64,000 nucleotides of DNA from Culturomica massiliensis (GCF_900091655.1 NZ_LT594621.1:1364001-1428000), one strand, 5' to 3'. Positions 1-9,917 are shown, numbered from the stretch's first letter. Numbers and translations: made by a program. The notes: generated by a model from the letters alone, not told the origin.

Positions 1-1711
1 CCTCGTAGCCGTTTTCCTGATTCAATATGTTCTCGAAATAGACACGCTGGACGCCGGGACCATCGGCCGTGTAGACAAATTTGTAATCCGGCTCTTTGCC
101 TTGATAGACGGAAGAGATTTCACCGCTGCTGTACCAGTCATTGTCCGCCTCGCGCACCACGGGCAGTTCCATGCCCGAAGCGTTGCGGATATCCAGATCG
201 CCAACGGAAAGGTACACATTCATCGGGAACAGCTCCTTGGGACAGCTTTCGGGTATGGTGAACATGGCCGTAACATGGGCACGGTTGTTCTTGTTGGCAC
301 CGTTCCCTAAATTACCGTATATTTCCGTCCCGACCCATGCAGGCACGAAAGACTGCTTCCTGATCGTGATGACCTTGATTTTGCGTTGCAGCCGTCCCTT
401 CTTGACAAGCAGCGTACCTTCCAGTTTCTCGTTATTTTCCAAACGAAGCAGGTGTATCTGGATATGTCCCTGTCCGACACCGTTCACGACCTCGAATTTC
501 GTCTCGAATGTCTGCGTCGCCACCCCGTTGTCTATCCAGGAGACCGTTGCGGCATCGGCTTCGGTGATGGCTTTGTCATTTTTTCCTTTAATGGTATAAT
601 TGAGCGTGTAGCTGCCTCCGTTTTCCGTAAAGCTCTCGTCCAGTACGACAAAAGTCTTCTCTACTGTCAGGATATAGTCCGTATCTTCCACCTCGTTCAC
701 TTCATCGGAAATGGAAATCCATACGTTGTTCGTGGCTGCCGCTTCCAACGCCTCGGCAAAGGAGGCCTGACCGAAAGATAGCGCGCCCTCGATGTGAAGC
801 TTGTAATGGTGGTTCCGGCGCACGAGGAGCTGCTCGCCCTTGTCGTCAACCAGCAGGACACGGTAGTATTTCTCTTCGTCCTGATCCGGAAGATGTCCCC
901 GAAGAATTACGCTGACAGGGGCATCGGCACTGTTCTCGCACTCGAAGACATACTGGTTCATGCTGGATGTCACGTCCGTAATATCGCTCATCTTGGCATC
1001 GTTCACGGGAAGCGTGACGAAGGGGTCGTCGCTGGAAGGCCACGTGAAATCAAAGCCTTTCTTCGGGTGGTGCGGGGCCACCGTTCCGAAAGCGTTGGTG
1101 TTGCAGACCGCAAAGCCCGTAATCACGATATGCCCGTTATTGTCCGGGTTGTCGACGGAGATTCTCGCGTGGTTGCGGATCAGTTTGACGGAATTGCCCG
1201 AGGTGGCCATCTGTTCGGCTATATTGCTGTCGTTTCCTGCATCGCAGGCGAAACGGCCCCAATAGATCATGCGTCCGGACGAGCCCTCCAACACTGCCAT
1301 GACCTCGGACTCCGACTTGTTGCGGAAACTGTCCTCCTTGAATTCATCCATATTCTGGTTGGCCAGGAAATGGATGGTCCGGGTATTTTCGGGCACCTCA
1401 GCCTTGAATGTGCCCTCCATCTCCCCCGGGCCGGGCTTCTGCACCGTGACACCGGCCTTGACGGTAGAGATGAAAAGCCCGTAACTGTCAAAGCAGAAAA
1501 GTGTCATATCTTGCACTCCGCCACCGTCAGGGTCTACCGCACGGGTGACGACTTCCTGCATCGCAGGAATTTCCGTCTTGAAATTCAGCATGATGTAGCC
1601 GTCGCGTGCCTCGGTCTGCGGATTCTGCCACAACTCGCTTTCGCTGCACGAAGCGAGCAGGGCCGATACCGCAAGCAGGGCGACAAGCTTGTCTATTATT
1701 TCCTTTATCAT
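1..1711 (-). CDS. Fimbrillin-like accessory lipoprotein, 3' end outside window
   Basis: The frame is open from an ATG at 1711 to the left edge, about 570 codons with no stop. The N-terminus is a lipoprotein signal: charged start, hydrophobic LVALLAVSALLASC, with the lipobox Cys followed by SESEL. The mature part begins with a beta-rich segment (LNFKTEIPAMQEVVTRAVD, then a TLFCFDSYGLFI strand), the pattern seen at the start of Bacteroidales fimbrillin and Mfa-like subunits, including the TRA sequence where such subunits are cut by the Rgp-like protease. It lies 30 bp downstream of the next fimbrial lipoprotein on the same strand and is therefore the last visible gene of the fimbrial operon. 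I infer a minor or tip subunit. The exact family (DUF4906-like or Mfa5-like) cannot be settled without the C-terminus. Confidence 0.7.
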   Translation of the reverse strand, partial: MIKEIIDKLVALLAVSALLASCSESELWQNPQTEARDGYIMLNFKTEIPAMQEVVTRAVDPDGGGVQDMTLFCFDSYGLFISTVKAGVTVQKPGPGEMEGTFKAEVPENTRTIHFLANQNMDEFKEDSFRNKSESEVMAVLEGSSGRMIYWGRFACDAGNDSNIAEQMATSGNSVKLIRNHARISVDNPDNNGHIVITGFAVCNTNAFGTVAPHHPKKGFDFTWPSSDDPFVTLPVNDAKMSDITDVTSSMNQYVFECENSADAPVSVILRGHLPDQDEEKYYRVLLVDDKGEQLLVRRNHHYKLHIEGALSFGQASFAEALEAAATNNVWISISDEVNEVEDTDYILTVEKTFVVLDESFTENGGSYTLNYTIKGKNDKAITEADAATVSWIDNGVATQTFETKFEVVNGVGQGHIQIHLLRLENNEKLEGTLLVKKGRLQRKIKVITIRKQSFVPAWVGTEIYGNLGNGANKNNRAHVTAMFTIPESCPKELFPMNVYLSVGDLDIRNASGMELPVVREADNDWYSSGEISSVYQGKEPDYKFVYTADGPGVQRVYFENILNQENGYE

Positions 1712-1741
1712 ATTTCGTTTCTTTTTGACAGGTTTCTACGT

Positions 1742-4024
1742 TTATTCCTTTTTACCGTAGGCATCGCGTACACAGGCCACTCCGGTACCGCTAACGGTGT
1801 ATTTCTCATTATAAAATCTTCCGCTTGCGCTGTAATAGTACTGTCCGTTCAAGCGGTAGTCTATGGCGTCTGCATCCTGGTCTTTCGAGCCCTGGAATTT
1901 AAAAATGATTTTAAGTTCGGCTTCTGTGGGCAGGCGCCAGTCATCCAAGGTAACCGTCCTATCGGTTTTCGGGTCTTTATACGTTTCTACATAATGCGCG
2001 CAGTGCTCGCGTGCAACGCGGACACTGTTGTCACTCCCGTCCAGCTTCAGGTTTCCTCCTCCAACTTGGAATTCGCCTACACAGGAACCTATCATGAATG
2101 ACGGCGAGACCAATTGGGCATTGTCCTGTCCCGGATCCGTAACCATAAGTTCCGGATGGTATGTATCCTGGACCATACGTGGACGGCCAAGAGTATATTC
2201 ACTGGATGTCCCTGTCAATACAATGGTGTACATTCTGCCGTTAATTTCGCTATAGCGGGATTCCCGAAGTCTGTTTGAGTTTGATGTGTAATAGTATTCA
2301 TATAAATCAGACTGTCCGCTTCCATCATTCCTCAATTTTGCTACTTTTGAAACGAAGAATCCGTCCGGAGGACCTCCAAATAAACCATCTGTCCCCGTTA
2401 GGTATCTATATTCTCCGTTCCAACTGGAGATATTTCTGGTGGCAAGGGCGATTCCGGTAATTTTATCACCTACATATTCATAGGTAGTCGGGTTAGGATC
2501 TGAATTCTTGAAATCATCGCGGTACGAGTACCACCCCTGGATATTCGTGATATATTCCAACGGATACTGCTCAATGGTTACGGTACGTTCGTTGCCGTCC
2601 TCATTTGTTACCCGGACTTCGATATAACGTATCGTATTGTTCCTGGGGAGGTCGCTGTGTACATCCAGCTTGCCGTTGAGCCCCTTGTCGGGAGTAATGA
2701 GGATGTTGCCATGGCTGCGCCATCTGTATCCGGTACTCACTCCCCATTCGTTATCGTTTGGATTATCGGGGTATCTTTTCTCCAAGTTCTGTTCCCTTCC
2801 GAACTTGTCTATATAGTAAACCCGGGTAATCTGTGCCGTCACTTCCGACGAGGAGGTGAAGATCAGGCTGGTGCGGTCGTCCTCCTTGTTGTGCATTTCC
2901 AGGTCGTACCGGTTGAGCACAAGGAAAGTCGGGCGGTCCCCGCCTCCGACATTTACCGTCTCGTCTATCCAATTCTCCACGGTATATTTCAAATCCGTCA
3001 ACTGCACCGGTGTGGAGGGATTTTCCGCTCCGGGGGCATTGACCGTTGCCGTTACCCTGTAGCAGGTGTTGCGGTTCAGGGCCTTGCCGTTACAGACAGG
3101 AATCTGGTAGTAGTTATCGGGACGCAGTTGCGGGTCGGTATCCTTCTGGTAAGTCAGGGGAATGTTCATCACCAGGCGCACTTCCTGCTCCATGGAACTT
3201 CCATTGTCCCAAGCATGGGCATACATGTAAGCCGTTACGGTAATTTTGTTCGCCGTCCACTCAAGATAGCCGCCGGAGGTCTGGGCGGTATTCCTCAGCT
3301 TTGCCGCACCGTCCGCACCCGCCACTACCGATGTGGTATAGGGCATATTGCGCAGGTAGTAACCTATGCCTTTGGAATCAAAAGTCACGTCTTGGCCTTT
3401 GTTGATGGTCACCACGACTTTTGCCGCTGCCCTGCGCAGCGTGACCGCCAGCCGCGTGTCATTCCCTTGCGAGCCGTCGTAGAGGACGACCGGAGCAGCA
3501 ACCGCCGGTTCATCGTTCCCTTCGGGATAGGCTATGCCGTCCATGAGGAATGTTCCCGGGACACCTTCAATGTCTTTCCCTGTCAGGTGAATGTTCTCGT
3601 CCTCCTGCGTCATCGCCTTCAAGGCGTTCAGGTTCGCGAGGTTTTCAAAATCCTTTTCCGGGTGGGTGCTGTTGGCGATCAGATACACCCAATACCTCTC
3701 ATTTTCCGTAAAAGACGACCGTTTTACGGGCAGTGTAATCCGTCCCGTTTCATTGGCTGACGCGTTCACCCGGTCGCTCCACACCTTCGTTTTCTCGTCG
3801 GTATCGTTGAAAATCAGCACGTCGATATGGCTCACTGCGACCTCCGCCCCTTCGGCCGGTACGGTAGCACGACTCACCGGCAACGCTCCCGACGAGATGT
3901 CGAGGATAATGCTGTTGCCGTTACCTCCTGTCTGCCCGCCGGGGAGATCGTCATCTTTGCTGCAAGCGGCAAGAAGCCATGCCGCCGCACAACAAATCAT
4001 CATATTGTATATAATCCGTCTCAT
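1742..4024 (-). CDS. Large fimbrial lipoprotein with Lcl/DUF1566-like C-terminus, probable tip subunit
   Basis: 760 aa. The signal is lipoprotein-type, with lipobox LLAACSKDDD. Residues about 35-330 resemble a fimbrillin or Mfa-like N-terminal region (a conserved IDVLIFND strand, then a WVYLIANS strand). The C-terminal about 90 residues contain the DWRLPTEAEL motif and a YYYSAS strand typical of the Lcl C-terminal (DUF1566) fold, which is often found on adhesin-like tips. The gene is 7 bp downstream of the 517-aa subunit gene, in the same operon. It would be exported, lipidated, and either assembled at the pilus tip or left on the surface. Tip function is inferred from size and domain layout. 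Confidence 0.72.
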   Translation of the reverse strand: MRRIIYNMMICCAAAWLLAACSKDDDLPGGQTGGNGNSIILDISSGALPVSRATVPAEGAEVAVSHIDVLIFNDTDEKTKVWSDRVNASANETGRITLPVKRSSFTENERYWVYLIANSTHPEKDFENLANLNALKAMTQEDENIHLTGKDIEGVPGTFLMDGIAYPEGNDEPAVAAPVVLYDGSQGNDTRLAVTLRRAAAKVVVTINKGQDVTFDSKGIGYYLRNMPYTTSVVAGADGAAKLRNTAQTSGGYLEWTANKITVTAYMYAHAWDNGSSMEQEVRLVMNIPLTYQKDTDPQLRPDNYYQIPVCNGKALNRNTCYRVTATVNAPGAENPSTPVQLTDLKYTVENWIDETVNVGGGDRPTFLVLNRYDLEMHNKEDDRTSLIFTSSSEVTAQITRVYYIDKFGREQNLEKRYPDNPNDNEWGVSTGYRWRSHGNILITPDKGLNGKLDVHSDLPRNNTIRYIEVRVTNEDGNERTVTIEQYPLEYITNIQGWYSYRDDFKNSDPNPTTYEYVGDKITGIALATRNISSWNGEYRYLTGTDGLFGGPPDGFFVSKVAKLRNDGSGQSDLYEYYYTSNSNRLRESRYSEINGRMYTIVLTGTSSEYTLGRPRMVQDTYHPELMVTDPGQDNAQLVSPSFMIGSCVGEFQVGGGNLKLDGSDNSVRVAREHCAHYVETYKDPKTDRTVTLDDWRLPTEAELKIIFKFQGSKDQDADAIDYRLNGQYYYSASGRFYNEKYTVSGTGVACVRDAYGKKE

Positions 4025-4030
4025 CGCTTG

Positions 4031-5584
4031 TTAGTTTGTAGGTATGTCAACCTGTTTGATTACAATCTTCTCGGTGCTCTCGCTTCCTGTCCAGTTCGTG
4101 GCTCCGCTCTGCATGTTGATCAGCAGGAGCGAGCTTCCCGAAGGATCCCACTTCGGGGTATAGGCGATGCCCAACGAGAACTGCTTGTCCACGTTCTCGC
4201 CTTTCAGTGCCCTTACCCGGATTTCGTACGCTGTATCGGAAGCCACATAAGGCGGTGTCACGAGTGTGTTGACACCATCCACGTTTTGATATACCGTCAG
4301 TTCATAGTCTGCGGCTGTGGCATCAAACAGCGTGGGCTGCCATTCCTGTCTCACAGGACCTGTGATGGTGAACCTAAAAGAGTAGGTTCCCGCTGTCGAT
4401 GATGCGCCGCCATTGTAGTAAACCGTCGGCTGCGCGTAGGGGGCGGTCCCTCCACCGAAAGGTTGCAGCAGTTCATAGGAAGGGTAATCGAACTCCAACT
4501 GATAATCTCCACCGTCCTCCCAGTCGGCCACATCGTATGCGACAGTTATCTTGCCGCTGTTGTGCATCAGGCAGCATACCGCATAATACTTGTTCCTTTC
4601 AATGCGTGGCATATAGACCAGACCTTCGCGCGGCTCGCTGTCGAACGTGTAGCCGATTTTGAGGATGTTTCCATGCTCATCACCCGGTGTGTTCCACGAA
4701 TCGCTGCCCCAAGGGTTCTCGAAAGGATAAAAAGGAGCCCCCAGTACAGGCGTGTAGTTTTCGGGGTTCTGCCTCTCTTCGGGCGTGATATTCGTGGCCA
4801 GCGTCTTCGTTACCGGTGCTGAAGAGGGGACGAGTGAAAACTCGCCGGTACCAGTGGCGCCTGCCAGTTTCAGCGTTTCGTCGGTCTGTGGCATCAGGTA
4901 ATTATACGCACGCGTTCCGGCTTCCAGCAAGGTCAGGTCCGTTACACACAGCTCTCCTGCCTCACCTGCTTCTTTGGCCGCGAACACGCCCAACTTGCCT
5001 ATGGGACGCTTCAGTTGGAACGTCAAGACATCTTCCAGCGGTGTATGCCCCGAATGGCCGGGGTCGATCGGCTGACGGTTAGAAAGTTTCGAGAAGTCGA
5101 TTGTTTTGGATTCCTTGCCGAACATTGGAAGTCCGTAGGCTTGGACATCTCGTGTCAGCGTGGTAAACGTGAAATCATTTAGTTCCGCTTCCGTAGTATT
5201 TTCCGTAAAGGTTTTCTCGGCACCTGGGGTACTCATGGCCTTCTCGTTCGCGATGATGTAGAAGTCTACCGTTTCGGTAGTCAGGGAAGTCATCGTCAGA
5301 TCCATCCAGAATGTAGCCGGAGTCTCCATGTCTCCGCTCCGGAACTCGTGGCCCGCCAGTTGTCCTTTTACAAAGGCATAGACACGAAGCGAGTGAATGG
5401 CCGATTCTTCGCCGGTCGGTGTGCCGTCGGTTTCGCCGACAGCGCATGTCCCTACGTTGAGCCGCACTGCCACATCGTGCCGTTCCCCGAGCGATGCGGC
5501 ATCTTCCTTGACGCACCCGCACGGCAACAGGCCACAGCACACTGCTGTAACTGCCCAGTATAATATTTTTCTTGTATTCAGCAT
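4031..5584 (-). CDS. Fimbrial accessory (Mfa/FimD-like) lipoprotein
   Basis: 517 aa with a lipoprotein signal (GLLPCGCVKED). Early beta strands (VAVRLNVGT, SLRVYAFVKG) and the later VDFYIIANEKA strand match the two-domain fimbrillin-like layout of Bacteroidales pilus subunits. It lies between the Mfa2-like anchor gene (18 bp upstream) and the 760-aa lipoprotein (7 bp downstream) with no terminator between them. By position it corresponds to the minor subunits that follow mfa2/fimB in fimbrial operons. The specific role is not visible in the sequence. Confidence 0.72.
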   Translation of the reverse strand: MLNTRKILYWAVTAVCCGLLPCGCVKEDAASLGERHDVAVRLNVGTCAVGETDGTPTGEESAIHSLRVYAFVKGQLAGHEFRSGDMETPATFWMDLTMTSLTTETVDFYIIANEKAMSTPGAEKTFTENTTEAELNDFTFTTLTRDVQAYGLPMFGKESKTIDFSKLSNRQPIDPGHSGHTPLEDVLTFQLKRPIGKLGVFAAKEAGEAGELCVTDLTLLEAGTRAYNYLMPQTDETLKLAGATGTGEFSLVPSSAPVTKTLATNITPEERQNPENYTPVLGAPFYPFENPWGSDSWNTPGDEHGNILKIGYTFDSEPREGLVYMPRIERNKYYAVCCLMHNSGKITVAYDVADWEDGGDYQLEFDYPSYELLQPFGGGTAPYAQPTVYYNGGASSTAGTYSFRFTITGPVRQEWQPTLFDATAADYELTVYQNVDGVNTLVTPPYVASDTAYEIRVRALKGENVDKQFSLGIAYTPKWDPSGSSLLLINMQSGATNWTGSESTEKIVIKQVDIPTN

Positions 5585-5601
5585 ATTCTTTTCGGTTCGG
5601 T

Positions 5602-6507
5602 CTAAAACTCAGGTTTCACTTGTTCGATGTACCATTCGGGTACGCTTACCGTGATTTCTCCCGACTTGAACTCGATGCGTATCGGGATGAGCACTTCATG
5701 TTTGGAACAGTCTATAATAGGATTGTCGGCAAGGAACCTGGCGAGGTTGACTTCGGCCAGCGGTTCCCCGTTCGGGGCGGCGCTCAGGCGGATGTTCACG
5801 TTCTCGTGGTTCTTGTGACGCATTATGTTGGTACGGGCCGTGAGCAACGCTTTTCCGGCTTCGTATTCGGTTTCAAGCAAATAGTCGGTTGCCTCCCCAC
5901 AGGCCCGATTCTCAAAATCGGTACAGGGCGAGACTCCGCATATCTCAAGCACAGGCAGCGAGCCTGCGCGGGTTCCCGGGGCGGGAACTCCGGCCACTTC
6001 CACCGACAGATCGTAGTGAGAGCTGGCGAACTCTATGGTTTTGGTCTGGTTTGCCTCTTCATCACCGCTGTAAGGCAGTACGGTATAAGAGGTCGTAGCA
6101 TAGTAAAGTGAATCGTTGCCGGCAACCTGTTTCTCGTCGAAATAATCCCCGGCGGCAAAGAGCATCCGGCCGAAATCGCCCGTGGCGATGCCATCGACCT
6201 TCGTGTGGTGGGTGTTCCCCAGGCAGACAATCCGGTAGTCTCCGGCAGCGAGCGGGGGAAGCGTAGCCGTGCGGTCCTTGACCTGTTCCTCTGGTAAGAT
6301 ACTCGAATTGACGCATCGATTTTCTGCATCGAATACGAACATCTCCACCCGGCAGATCTTGTCGGGGAATATTTCCGTGGTGCCGTCGCCCTTGTAGCTG
6401 AGCAACAGCGTGTTCGTGCTCAGACAGTCGTCCAGATCCTCACGGATGCAGGATGTGGCGGCTCCGGCGAGCAACGTCAGGCAGAAAACAATATTCGTCA
6501 ATTTCAT
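5602..6507 (-). CDS. FimB/Mfa2-family fimbrial anchor lipoprotein
   Basis: 301 aa. After the signal peptide the lipobox Cys is followed by the signature CIREDLDDC, and then by strands YKGDGTTEIFPD and VEMFVFDAENR. This opening is characteristic of the FimB/Mfa2 family, whose members anchor the pilus in the outer membrane and limit its length. The C-terminal region has ITVSVPEWYIEQVKPEF, a closing strand as in the other subunits. It directly follows the major fimbrillin gene, the usual order in such operons. Confidence 0.85.
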   Translation of the reverse strand: MKLTNIVFCLTLLAGAATSCIREDLDDCLSTNTLLLSYKGDGTTEIFPDKICRVEMFVFDAENRCVNSSILPEEQVKDRTATLPPLAAGDYRIVCLGNTHHTKVDGIATGDFGRMLFAAGDYFDEKQVAGNDSLYYATTSYTVLPYSGDEEANQTKTIEFASSHYDLSVEVAGVPAPGTRAGSLPVLEICGVSPCTDFENRACGEATDYLLETEYEAGKALLTARTNIMRHKNHENVNIRLSAAPNGEPLAEVNLARFLADNPIIDCSKHEVLIPIRIEFKSGEITVSVPEWYIEQVKPEF

Positions 6508-6574
6508 ATATATGTGATTGAAGAGTTAAAGGATAGACAGGGCGGAACTTTCGCCCTGCCTATCGGGTTATCAA

Positions 6575-7702
6575 TTAAAATTCAGGTGTGACAGGAACTA
6601 CATCCCAGCTCATGACGTCAACAGTTACCTCCACACATTTTTGAGGATTATCCAAATCCTCATCGCTAAATGCAAAGTTCATGACGTAAATCTTGGCGAA
6701 ATCTGCTGTAACAGCAGGAGTGAATGTACTGGTAGCCAAGTAAAGAGGAACCTTAGTTCCTTCATTTGTTGTACCAATCAATTTTACAAGAACTTGAGGA
6801 TGGTTAGTATTTCCAATATTATTATCTTTAGGAAAGAAGTGGTATGCAGGACGGACATTGCCTTTCTCGTAGGAATGCTTATACTGTGTATTTTCATCCA
6901 ATGTAACCAAAGGCAAGGTGGTTGCAGGACTCTCTGTTGAGGTAAATTCATCGTTATACCACGCATCAGCAGCTGTCTCGAAAAGGCCGAATATAGAACC
7001 GGGGTTAATATCGGAGTTCTGTATGTCACTGGCTGTTCCTCCCTGACGGTCTGCTTTCCCGAAATAGTTGTTCAACATGACCTGCTGAACTTCAATACTC
7101 TTGTACTTACGCTGACCTTGAGTAGGAGCTGTATACTCAAATTTACCGATTTCAATTCTGGATACACGCGGTTCAAGCACTACCTTCGCTTTGTAAAGCG
7201 GGTGTCCTGCCTCGTCTTGACCGGACACAGAAGTCAACTCGACTTCTTTATAAAGGTCTAGATCAGTCGGATTTTGCTGTTCGGCGATTATCAGGTCTTT
7301 TTTCAAATCTACATAAGTAGATGCATTTATTTGACTACCGTTGTTACCTACAACGATTACCTTGTTCACCTCAGCAGGTAAAAAATGGAATACCTTATCT
7401 GCGCGGTCGTCAAAATTACTTTTATTGCTGAAGTAGTGGGTTGCCTCAGTTCCTTCGATTGTTTTTCCTTTATACAGGGTAGTTCCGTCTGTAAAGAATA
7501 CCTGTAAATCTGTCAAAGAAACCTTTGAGTTGTCTTCTACCTCTTGACCGGCGCCTCTGGTTACTGGAATCACATTAGACAGGTCAATGCTTACACTCTT
7601 TGGGGTGTTGTCCAACTGTCCCATTTCATCGTCTTTGTTGTCACATGCAACAAACGTCATTGAAGCAGCTAAAGCTGTCAATAAAAAACTCTTGACTTTC
7701 AT
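6575..7702 (-). CDS. Major fimbrillin, FimA/Mfa1-like
   Basis: 375 aa. A lipoprotein-type signal (SMTFVACDNKDDE) is followed near residue 50 by PVTRGAG, a plausible Arg-specific maturation site of the kind that removes the N-terminal strand of Bacteroidales fimbrillins. The C-terminus ends VTVDVMSWDVVPVTPEF, resembling the donor-strand region of major subunits. The gene is visibly more AT-rich than the accessory genes on both sides, suggesting exchange of the structural subunit as an antigenic cassette. It sits between the DUF3868 protein gene and the Mfa2-like anchor gene. Expression should depend on the invertible promoter near 10 kb. Confidence 0.85.
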   Translation of the reverse strand: MKVKSFLLTALAASMTFVACDNKDDEMGQLDNTPKSVSIDLSNVIPVTRGAGQEVEDNSKVSLTDLQVFFTDGTTLYKGKTIEGTEATHYFSNKSNFDDRADKVFHFLPAEVNKVIVVGNNGSQINASTYVDLKKDLIIAEQQNPTDLDLYKEVELTSVSGQDEAGHPLYKAKVVLEPRVSRIEIGKFEYTAPTQGQRKYKSIEVQQVMLNNYFGKADRQGGTASDIQNSDINPGSIFGLFETAADAWYNDEFTSTESPATTLPLVTLDENTQYKHSYEKGNVRPAYHFFPKDNNIGNTNHPQVLVKLIGTTNEGTKVPLYLATSTFTPAVTADFAKIYVMNFAFSDEDLDNPQKCVEVTVDVMSWDVVPVTPEF

Positions 7703-7762
7703 CTTTTTGTTATTTAAAAATTAGTAAAAAGGTTTTTATAACTTCTCGCTTATGGATTTTGT

Positions 7763-9250
7763 CTACAACTGGTCGATGACCTGCCGCACCTCTTCGAGGT
7801 TATGCCGGGCAGTCGCGGAGCCTGCCTCCGAAGCACGGCGGAACACATCCTCCGCCTTGTCGTATTGTCCGGCCCCGGCGTATGCCACACCGAGGGTGGA
7901 GAGCAGTTCTGCCGACCGCGCGGTGACTTCCGATTTCTCGAGCAGCTCCACCGCCTTGGCATACTCCTCACGGGAGATGGCGTTCACGGCATTCTCATTG
8001 AGTGCGGAGGGCGAAGCGGGGAAATAGCGTAAGGCGGTGGCCATCACCTTGTCGTACCCGGGCGTGCCTTTCCCGTAGGAATCGGCCACCTTGTACATTT
8101 CCGACAGGCTCAGGAGGTCGGGACGCTCATCGACCATGCGGCGAGCCTCTTCGAGGTTAAAGTTGCGCACGTTGTACTCGATGCGGTACTCGTTGCGGCG
8201 CAACGCGGGGTATATCTCGGTGAGCAGCCTGTGGTAAATGGTCGGCGGCACGAGTTTCTGGAGTTGCAGCTCGCAGAAATCCCGTTCGTCGGGGTAACGT
8301 TCGATGATTTCATATACCTCGTCGCGTTTCAGCAGGTTCGGGAAGTCGCCGAGCACACGGACGAAACCTTCCCAGTCCTCACCCTTCCAGTCCACGTGGA
8401 GCATCTCGGGAGCGATAGCGTCGTAACGGCGGATATAGTCGGCCAGCGCCTTGGCGCGGTTCTCGGACAAGGCCATATTGTGCGCCATGCTGCCTTCGGG
8501 AGAAGCGTAACCGGTGATGTAGATACCGATAATCCTGACGTCGGTATTTTTCTTTACCAGCTCGATGGAGTTGGAAACGGTGTCCAGTTCGGCACGGTTG
8601 TTCTTGAATCCGGGCAATATATTATAACTGTCCTGCCGGAACTGCAGCCGGGCGGTGCGGGTTTCGGCACGCACTTTCACGGGTTCAGGTTCAGGGGCTA
8701 TGCTGTCGAGCTTGTAATCGGGGACATAGGCAGGAAGTATGCCCGCCCACAAGGACTGCTCCGCCTTGCCCTTGTCGCAGTTCACGCAGCCGTGTACCTC
8801 TTCGCGGATTTTGATCCGCCCGTCGAGCATCCAACGCTCGTAGGGCACGGTGGCCGCATAATCGTAATGCTGCCCCTTGCTGCTGTGGCGTATGATTACC
8901 TGTGCGGAATCATTGTGGAAAGGGGGAAGCTCCACGCTTTCGAGCCGCTGCGCCCGCAAGTAAACCTTGTGGCGGGTCTTGCCATCGATGACTATCGGGG
9001 GAAAGGTCACCTCGCGGCTACTGTCCGCCGACATGAGTACGGGTGTCAGTGCTACGGTGTGCTGCGTACGGATTTTCGCCTTGCTCAAATCGACGGACAT
9101 CGTCAGCTCTACCGTGCGGCCCTGCTTGACGACCCCTCCCTGACGAATCCCGATCAGAGGCAAGTAACTGGTTTCGTTCTCGGCATGCAACATCATGGGA
9201 CAACATGCCAATATCAGCAATAATAGGATGTATATGCGTCTCATAGTCAT
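7763..9250 (-). CDS. DUF3868/OmpA-like fimbrial operon protein with TPR C-terminus
   Basis: 495 aa. It has a cleavable signal peptide (LLLLILACCPMMLHAE). The DUF3868-type N-terminal region covers about residues 30-190 and contains the cysteine pair CVNCDKG. An OmpA-like segment around residues 215-300 has GYASPEGS and NxxLSENRAKAL, the peptidoglycan-binding pattern. The C-terminal helices resemble tetratricopeptide repeats (YAKAVELLEKSE, YDKAEDVFRRAS). Proteins of this build typically precede fimA/mfa genes together with a DUF3575 protein and are thought to serve as envelope or assembly components. It lies 7 bp downstream of the DUF3575 gene. Confidence 0.85.
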   Translation of the reverse strand: MTMRRIYILLLLILACCPMMLHAENETSYLPLIGIRQGGVVKQGRTVELTMSVDLSKAKIRTQHTVALTPVLMSADSSREVTFPPIVIDGKTRHKVYLRAQRLESVELPPFHNDSAQVIIRHSSKGQHYDYAATVPYERWMLDGRIKIREEVHGCVNCDKGKAEQSLWAGILPAYVPDYKLDSIAPEPEPVKVRAETRTARLQFRQDSYNILPGFKNNRAELDTVSNSIELVKKNTDVRIIGIYITGYASPEGSMAHNMALSENRAKALADYIRRYDAIAPEMLHVDWKGEDWEGFVRVLGDFPNLLKRDEVYEIIERYPDERDFCELQLQKLVPPTIYHRLLTEIYPALRRNEYRIEYNVRNFNLEEARRMVDERPDLLSLSEMYKVADSYGKGTPGYDKVMATALRYFPASPSALNENAVNAISREEYAKAVELLEKSEVTARSAELLSTLGVAYAGAGQYDKAEDVFRRASEAGSATARHNLEEVRQVIDQL

Positions 9251-9257
9251 TTTCTTG

Positions 9258-9833
9258 TTATTTGATTATATATATCAGGGAGATGCCCGCCTTGGTCGGG
9301 CCGAAATAATGCTTGTCCTTGTTGCCCTTGAACTTGCCGCAAGTGGCACACTCGTACTTATCGTATTGCGTGTAGATGTAACCCAGACCGATCGTGGCTT
9401 CGAGGTTCCAGCGTTTGCCTAAAATCCATGAGTAGCCATACGACAATCCGAGACCCGTAGCCCAGCCCTGATAACGGTGATCCTTCGTGGACTTGCTTTG
9501 GAACGGGATTCTCACGCCACTGATGTTGTAGAACGCGTAACCGCTGTGCAGGCCGAAGAAATGGCCGTTATAGCGTTCGCAGAGCCAGTAACGGAACTCC
9601 GGCATTACCATCCAGTGTTTGATTTTCTTGTTCTTGTCCTTATTCAGCGTCCACGGGTTGTAGGCACCCGTGAGGTCGAGGGTCGTGCGTTTGCCCAGCC
9701 CAAATTCCAGACTCAAGTTGGGCGTGGTACTTGACCAATACAATAGATTGGTCTTTACTGCGATATCCTGCGCTTTGACAGTGCCCGTGCACCAACAAAC
9801 CGCAAGAAAAACACCGAAGATCAATTTTTTCAT
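9258..9833 (-). CDS. DUF3575 outer-membrane beta-barrel protein, first gene of the fimbrial operon
   Basis: 191 aa with a signal peptide ending VKAQD. The mature protein starts IAVKTNLLYWSSTTPNLSLE, the hallmark of DUF3575, and continues with alternating amphipathic strands (GYAFYNISG, GLGLSYGYSW, IGLGYIYTQY) ending in an aromatic-free but barrel-like C-terminal strand. A CATCGKFKG loop carries a CxxC pair. It is the promoter-proximal gene of the fimbrial operon. The invertible promoter segment starts about 65 bp upstream of its ATG. Confidence 0.85.
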   Translation of the reverse strand: MKKLIFGVFLAVCWCTGTVKAQDIAVKTNLLYWSSTTPNLSLEFGLGKRTTLDLTGAYNPWTLNKDKNKKIKHWMVMPEFRYWLCERYNGHFFGLHSGYAFYNISGVRIPFQSKSTKDHRYQGWATGLGLSYGYSWILGKRWNLEATIGLGYIYTQYDKYECATCGKFKGNKDKHYFGPTKAGISLIYIIK

Positions 9834-9898
9834 ATTTTCCTTATTCTTGTTATCTCATTCGGGCCGGAAAACCGGCACGTCAACTCCCAAACCAATAC

Positions 9899-9917
9899 TT
9901 CTCTCCGAAAGAGAAGT
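9899..9917 (+). repeat. Left inverted repeat (IR-L) of the invertible promoter
   Basis: The sequence reads ttctctccgaaagagaagt, the exact reverse complement of the copy at 10094-10112. It contains arms TTCTCT and AGAGAA around a 5-nt spacer. Confidence 0.85.

Noticed and set aside
794..2101. 435-codon plus-strand ORF over the fimbrial lipoproteins
   Set aside because: It spans the boundary of two well-supported minus-strand genes and lacks any family resemblance.
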